Positions 4,942-7,925 of a stretch of 7,925 nucleotides of DNA are shown piece by piece. The position numbers were made by a program, and so were the translations under genes. This DNA is from Bacteroidia bacterium (lineage in GTDB: Bacteria; Bacteroidota; Bacteroidia; JABEUT01), in the NCBI GenBank assembly GCA_013044305.1, contig JABEUT010000229.1, forward strand, positions 1-7,925, read 5' to 3'. The first letter of the stretch is position 1, and every line of letters begins with the position of its first letter. A model generated the notes under the pieces. The model saw only the letters and a program-made list of their open reading frames with translations, had not been told where the DNA came from and did not search any database.

Positions 4942-7925
4942 ATGATAGAACAGGAATTAGAAAAACGGATATTGATCCTCGATGGCGCCATGGGTACCAT
5001 GATACAACGCCATAAACTCACCGAAGAGGATTACAGGGGCGCCCGCTTCAAAGACCATCCGTCGCCGCTGAAGGGAAACAACGATCTGCTTTCCATAACA
5101 AGACCGGAAATAATTGAGGGAATACACCGAGCCTATCTCGAAGCCGGAGCCGACATTATTGAAACAAATACGTTTAACTCTAATCCCATATCGCAGGCCG
5201 ATTACCATTTGAGCGAGCTTACATACGAACTTAACGTTGCTGCGGCAAAACTTGCACGTAATGCCGCCGATGAATATACAAGAAAAAATCCCGGAAAACC
5301 GCGCTATGTAGCCGGAGCCATAGGTCCCACAAATCGCACTGCATCCCTTTCGCCTAACGTAAATGATCCGGGCTACAGGGCGGTAAGCTTCGACGAACTG
5401 AAAGCAGGATATACCGAACAAATCAAAGGGTTGGCGGATGGAAATGTGGACCTGATACTCATTGAAACTATTTTTGACACCCTGAACGCCAAGGCAGCCC
5501 TTTTTGCCCTCGAAAGCTATTTCGAACAGACCGGTAAGCGACTGCCAATTATGGTTTCGGTTACCATAACCGATGCAAGCGGCAGAACCCTGTCCGGCCA
5601 AACCATCGGCGCCTTCCTAACATCTGTAAGCCATGCCAACCTGTTCAGCATAGGATTGAATTGTGCTTTAGGAGCCAAAGAAATGCGCCCGTACCTCGAA
5701 GAGCTTTCGGAAAAGGCGCCCTACTTTGTAAGCGTATATCCCAATGCCGGCCTGCCAAACCAGTTTGGGGAATATGATGAAACCCCCGAAAGCATGGGCG
5801 GTCAGCTTGCCGACTTCCTGAAAAACGGCTTTGTAAATATTGTGGGAGGATGCTGCGGCACCACCCCGGAACATATTAAAACCATTGCCGCCGCCGCCGC
5901 CCACTTTGCGCCGCGCCAAAAGCGCAGCCCCGACACCATACTGCATTTGAGTGGGCTTGAAGAAGTTACCCTATTCCCCGGCAGCAACTTTATGAACATT
6001 GGGGAACGCACCAATATAACAGGCTCGAAAAAATTTTCAAAGCTGATAACCTCCGGCGATTATGAAGGTGCTCTTGCCATAGCCCGCGACCAGGTTGAAG
6101 GCGGTGCACAGGTAATTGATGTGTGCATGGATGAAGCCATGATTGATTCCAAAGCCGCCATGGTTAAGTACCTTAACCTTATTGCCTCCGAACCTGATAT
6201 TGCCAAGCTGCCGGTGATGATAGACTCATCAAAATGGGAAGTGATAGAGGCAGGACTGAAGTGCCTGCAGGGTAAGGGAATTGTAAATTCGATAAGCCTG
6301 AAGGAAGGCGAAGATAAATTTAAGGAACAGGCACGCAAGGTTAAAAAATATGGCGCCGCCGCCGTGGTAATGGCTTTTGACGAAAAAGGACAGGCGGACA
6401 GCCTTGAGCGCAGAACCGCAATTTGCGAAAGGGCTTACAATATCCTTACCCGGGAAGTGGGTTTCCCGCCCCAGGATATTATTTTCGACCCGAACATTTT
6501 TCCGGTTGCCACTGGAATGGAGGAGCATAAACGCAATGCGGTCGACTACTTTGAAGCGACAAAATGGATAAAGAAGAATCTGCCTTTTGCGAAGGTGAGC
6601 GGCGGAGTGAGCAATGTCTCATTTTCCTTCCGTGGCAACGACTCCGTGCGCGAGGCCATACACTCCGCATTCCTGTACCATGGCATAAAGGCCGGTATGG
6701 ACATGGGAATAGTGAACCCCGGTATGCTTCAGATTTACGATGAAGTGCCAAAAGACCTGCTTGAACTTGTGGAGGATGTATTGTTCGACCGCAAAGAAGA
6801 CGCCACCGAAAAACTGCTTGCGTTTGCCGAAACCGTAAAATCGAAAGGAAAGAAGACCGAAGTTGAAGCGGAGTGGAGAAACCTGCCCGTGAAAGAGAGG
6901 CTGGCGCACGCACTGGTAAAAGGCATAACCGATTATATTGAACAGGATACCGAAGAGGCGCGAAAAACATTCTCACGTGCGCTGGAGGTAATAGAAGGTC
7001 CGCTGATGGATGGCATGGGGATAGTGGGAGATTTATTCGGTTCCGGAAAAATGTTCCTGCCCCAGGTGGTTAAAAGCGCGAGGGTAATGAAAAAAGCCGT
7101 TGCCTACCTTACACCATTCATGGAAGCGGAAAAGGAGCAGGGCGCTTCGGCAGCGGGCAAAATTCTGATGGCTACCGTAAAAGGCGATGTGCACGACATT
7201 GGCAAGAACATAGTGGGCGTAGTGCTCGGCTGCAACAACTATAATGTAGTGGATATGGGGGTTATGGTGCCATGCGAGAAAATTTTGGAAAAGGCATTGG
7301 AGATAAAAGCCGATATCATAGGCGTAAGCGGGCTCATTACTCCTTCACTCGATGAGATGGTTCATATTGCCAAGGAAATGGAGCGTACCAAGCTGACCAT
7401 ACCCCTGCTGATAGGCGGCGCCACCACTTCAAAGGTGCATACGGCGGTTAAAATTGCACCGGAATACTCGCACCCTGCCTTGTATGTGAACGATGCTTCC
7501 AGGGCGGTAAATGTGGTAAGCAACCTGCTGTCGGCAAAAAAGGATGATTATTTTTCGAAAATAAAAACCGAGTATAAAGAACTCCGCAGACTGCACTCCA
7601 ATAAACAATCGGATGTAAAATATATTTCACTTGCCGAAGCACGGCGCAATAAATTCGCCACAAACTGGAAGGGCTTCAAAATTACCCGACCCGCATTTAT
7701 CGGAAATAAAGCCTTTAAAAATTATCCTCTTAGTGAAATAGCGGAACTGATTGACTGGACACCCTTCTTTCACGCATGGGAGATGAAAGGAAGCTATCCT
7801 AAGATATTGAACGACCCCGATCGGGGAGCCGAGGCAGGCAAACTGTTTAACGACGGACAGACCATGCTGAAGAAAATAATTGAACGCAAATGGCTTACTG
7901 CAAATGCCATTGTTGGATTCTATCC
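4942..7925 (+). CDS. metH: Cobalamin-dependent methionine synthase, 3' end outside window
   Basis: The enzyme transfers the methyl group of 5-methyltetrahydrofolate, through cobalamin, to homocysteine to make methionine. 994 codons are present; full MetH is about 1,230. Modules in order: homocysteine/zinc domain (about 1-325) with zinc ligands C241, C304 and C305 in LNCALG and GGCCGTTP; folate (pterin-binding) domain from about 340 to 620, opening NIGERTNITGSKKF at 352; helical cap (about 650-735, GPLMDGMGIVGDLFGSGKMF); cobalamin domain with DVHDIG (D749, H751, G754; H751 is the lower axial ligand), SGLITPS (796-802) and IGGATTSKVH (824-833); then the start of the AdoMet reactivation domain with DWTPFFHAWE (938-947). 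All key residues seen are intact. No cobalamin riboswitch fits in the 25-base gap upstream. A separate MetF gene may follow outside the window. Confidence 0.98.
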   Translation, partial: MIEQELEKRILILDGAMGTMIQRHKLTEEDYRGARFKDHPSPLKGNNDLLSITRPEIIEGIHRAYLEAGADIIETNTFNSNPISQADYHLSELTYELNVAAAKLARNAADEYTRKNPGKPRYVAGAIGPTNRTASLSPNVNDPGYRAVSFDELKAGYTEQIKGLADGNVDLILIETIFDTLNAKAALFALESYFEQTGKRLPIMVSVTITDASGRTLSGQTIGAFLTSVSHANLFSIGLNCALGAKEMRPYLEELSEKAPYFVSVYPNAGLPNQFGEYDETPESMGGQLADFLKNGFVNIVGGCCGTTPEHIKTIAAAAAHFAPRQKRSPDTILHLSGLEEVTLFPGSNFMNIGERTNITGSKKFSKLITSGDYEGALAIARDQVEGGAQVIDVCMDEAMIDSKAAMVKYLNLIASEPDIAKLPVMIDSSKWEVIEAGLKCLQGKGIVNSISLKEGEDKFKEQARKVKKYGAAAVVMAFDEKGQADSLERRTAICERAYNILTREVGFPPQDIIFDPNIFPVATGMEEHKRNAVDYFEATKWIKKNLPFAKVSGGVSNVSFSFRGNDSVREAIHSAFLYHGIKAGMDMGIVNPGMLQIYDEVPKDLLELVEDVLFDRKEDATEKLLAFAETVKSKGKKTEVEAEWRNLPVKERLAHALVKGITDYIEQDTEEARKTFSRALEVIEGPLMDGMGIVGDLFGSGKMFLPQVVKSARVMKKAVAYLTPFMEAEKEQGASAAGKILMATVKGDVHDIGKNIVGVVLGCNNYNVVDMGVMVPCEKILEKALEIKADIIGVSGLITPSLDEMVHIAKEMERTKLTIPLLIGGATTSKVHTAVKIAPEYSHPALYVNDASRAVNVVSNLLSAKKDDYFSKIKTEYKELRRLHSNKQSDVKYISLAEARRNKFATNWKGFKITRPAFIGNKAFKNYPLSEIAELIDWTPFFHAWEMKGSYPKILNDPDRGAEAGKLFNDGQTMLKKIIERKWLTANAIVGFY

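Noticed and set aside
4957..5601. Minus-strand open frame of 214 codons opposite metH
   Set aside because: It lies inside the conserved homocysteine-binding domain of MetH on the other strand and shows no domain pattern of its own. Other minus-strand frames along metH are rejected for the same reason.

Overview
The window looks like chromosomal DNA from a member of the Bacteroidota. Three things point there. The start sites I can choose lack clear Shine-Dalgarno sequences. Several gaps carry the Bacteroidota-type promoter -7 element TAnnTTTG, one of them with a well-placed -33 TTTG. The cytochrome oxidase block (subunit III, subunit IV, SCO-like, DUF420, small CxxC protein) has a gene content and protein style typical of that phylum. 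The assignment is inference; no rRNA gene is present to confirm it.

Layout. On the minus strand, positions 1-746 hold the end of an acyl-chain gene set: a stand-alone acyl carrier protein (507-746), then a FabG-like short-chain dehydrogenase/reductase that runs off the left edge (1-467). A 19-codon ORF bridges them, overlapping the end of the carrier protein gene and the start of the reductase gene. A divergent intergenic region (747-1026) holds likely promoters facing both ways. On the plus strand, 1027-3798 is a five-gene block for building a haem-copper oxidase: cytochrome c oxidase subunit III, a small subunit IV, an SCO-family protein, a DUF420 (YozB/CtaM-type) membrane protein and an 86-residue membrane protein with a CxxC motif. 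Catalytic subunits I and II are not in the window. After a 143-base gap come tryptophanyl-tRNA synthetase (3942-4916) and, 25 bases later, cobalamin-dependent methionine synthase MetH (4942 to the right edge). MetH is cut inside its C-terminal activation domain.

How the genes fit together. The oxidase block makes membrane subunits of an aa3- or caa3-type terminal oxidase plus assembly proteins. The ACP/reductase pair probably handles a dedicated acyl or polyketide chain. trpS and metH are housekeeping genes.

The most notable points are: (i) the SCO-family protein has lost all three expected copper ligands (both cysteines of CxxxC and the later histidine) while keeping the rest of the fold; (ii) a small CxxC membrane protein closes the same operon; (iii) the gap before the SCO-like gene has a leader with two mutually exclusive hairpins and a GTG start overlapped by an out-of-frame ATG-stop; (iv) the 19-codon ORF between the ACP and reductase genes ends in an ATGA overlap with the reductase start. 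I did not find a wholly new multi-gene system, CRISPR array, mobile element or RNA gene.
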